Origin: Paenibacillus sp. FSL W8-0186
GTDB taxonomy: Bacteria > Bacillota > Bacilli > Paenibacillales > Paenibacillaceae
NCBI RefSeq assembly: GCF_037969765.1
Contig: NZ_CP150207.1
Coordinates: 3,527,001 to 3,591,000, forward strand
Length of the DNA: 64,000 nt
Reading direction: 5' to 3'
The translations under genes were made by a program, and so were the position numbers. Every line of letters begins with the position of its first letter. Position 1 is the first letter of the stretch. Positions 63,587 to 64,000 of the stretch are shown here, in pieces. The notes beneath the pieces are model-generated. The model was not told the origin of the DNA. It was given only the letters and a program-made list of their open reading frames with translations, and made no database searches.

Positions 63587-64000
63587 ATGGCCTTCATGGA
63601 TCATCAAGTCACACCGCTGTTTACCGCGCTCAAGAAGCACGCGGCCGGCAATCCCGTTCAATTTCATATTCCCGGGCACAAAAAAGGGCTTGGTACCGAT
63701 AAAGAATTTCGAGAATTCATAGGTGATAATGCCCTCTCGATCGATTTGATCAACATTGCACCGCTCGATGATCTGCACCAGCCTACCGGCGTCATCGAAG
63801 AAGCACAGAAGCTGGCAGCGGACGCGTTCGGCGCCGATTACACGTATTTCTCCGTTCAGGGCACTAGCGGCGCGATTATGACGATGATCCTGTCCATTTG
63901 CTCCCCCGGCGATAAAATCATCGTACCGAGGAACGTGCACAAATCCGTCATGTCGGCCATTATTTTCGCTGGCGCCAAGCCGGTCTTCGTCTCCCCTGCA
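63587..64000 (+). CDS. Orn/Lys/Arg decarboxylase, 5' part
   Basis: 138 codons up to the window edge. PLP-dependent aspartate aminotransferase-fold decarboxylase of the YaaO/SpeA type: VTPLFTALKKHA, FHIPGHKKGLG, DNALSIDL and FGADYTYFSVQGTSGAIMTMI. It makes a polyamine precursor (agmatine, cadaverine or putrescine); which one cannot be told from this part. ATG at 63587 or, in frame, at 63596. Confidence 0.9.
   Translation, partial: MAFMDHQVTPLFTALKKHAAGNPVQFHIPGHKKGLGTDKEFREFIGDNALSIDLINIAPLDDLHQPTGVIEEAQKLAADAFGADYTYFSVQGTSGAIMTMILSICSPGDKIIVPRNVHKSVMSAIIFAGAKPVFVSPA

Noticed and set aside
1..64000. tRNA or rRNA genes, CRISPR arrays, IS elements or prophage
   Set aside because: No repeat-spacer pattern, transposase, integrase or RNA gene signature was seen in either strand.

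Overview
The window looks like a chromosomal segment of a Paenibacillus-type Firmicute (order Bacillales). This is judged from gene content and order: strong AGGAGG ribosome binding sites, GTG/TTG starts, and two blocks with the gene order known from Bacillus subtilis (yicC-remA-gmk-rpoZ-coaBC-priA-def-fmt-rsmB, and acsA/acuA-acuC/ccpA/ytxJ/rpsD). S-layer-homology (SLH) surface proteins, a bacillithiol-linked YtxJ protein and a bacterial XPB helicase fit the same assignment. No rRNA, tRNA, CRISPR array, prophage or insertion sequence was recognised. The window is mostly core genome.

Region by region. 1-2960 (minus strand): two surface-protein genes, a secreted Ig-like (Big_2) protein cut by the window edge and an SLH-anchored protein whose leader carries an 8-codon ORF. 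3208-15172 (minus): a dense housekeeping block running dapF, then the methyltransferase/methylenetetrahydrofolate reductase fusion, yicC, remA, gmk, rpoZ, coaBC, priA, def, fmt and rsmB. Many of these genes overlap by 1-4 bases, and there is an internal terminator between rpoZ and coaBC. 15256-20015: a Ca2+ P-type ATPase (minus) and the ribosome-quality-control factor rqcH (plus). 20132-29692 (minus): a PHP phosphoesterase with a LysR regulator, an orphan gene, mgtC, ylbF-ylbG, an XPB helicase with its partner, a CBS protein and an M20 amidohydrolase. 29914-38382: yugN-like and ftsW, an Asp23 protein, a Ca2+/H+ exchanger, ylaN, an HPr-like protein without the phosphorylatable histidine, an M29 aminopeptidase, a lipoprotein and a GAF-GGDEF diguanylate cyclase. 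38883-47054: rpsD with a long leader, a class A penicillin-binding protein with fibronectin domains, a crystallin-like protein, and a two-component system divergent from an M23 peptidase lipoprotein. 47141-54661: acetate metabolism and its control (acsA, acuA, acuC, ccpA), mtnN, ytxJ, a Cys-rich protein and a PfpI-type protein. 54749-64000: PTS enzyme I, a CoA-binding protein, aroA-aroK, gnd, an orphan gene, yktB, an MFS transporter and the start of an Orn/Lys/Arg decarboxylase.

Connections between genes. AcsA activity is probably switched by AcuA acetylation and AcuC deacetylation. A sequence matching the catabolite-responsive element (cre) consensus lies between acsA and acuA, and ccpA, encoding the regulator that reads such sites, lies about 3 kb away. 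PTS enzyme I and a degenerate HPr also occur in the window. Cell-wall growth is represented by ftsW, the penicillin-binding protein and the M23 lipoprotein. The M23 gene sits next to a sensor/regulator pair with TTAACAG repeats between them.

No clearly new multi-gene system was found. The best candidates for a second look are the HPr-like protein lacking its histidine, the AroA with altered substrate-binding residues, the XPB helicase pair, the TTAACAG operator candidate, the uORF in the SLH leader and the mtnN terminator embedded in acuC.
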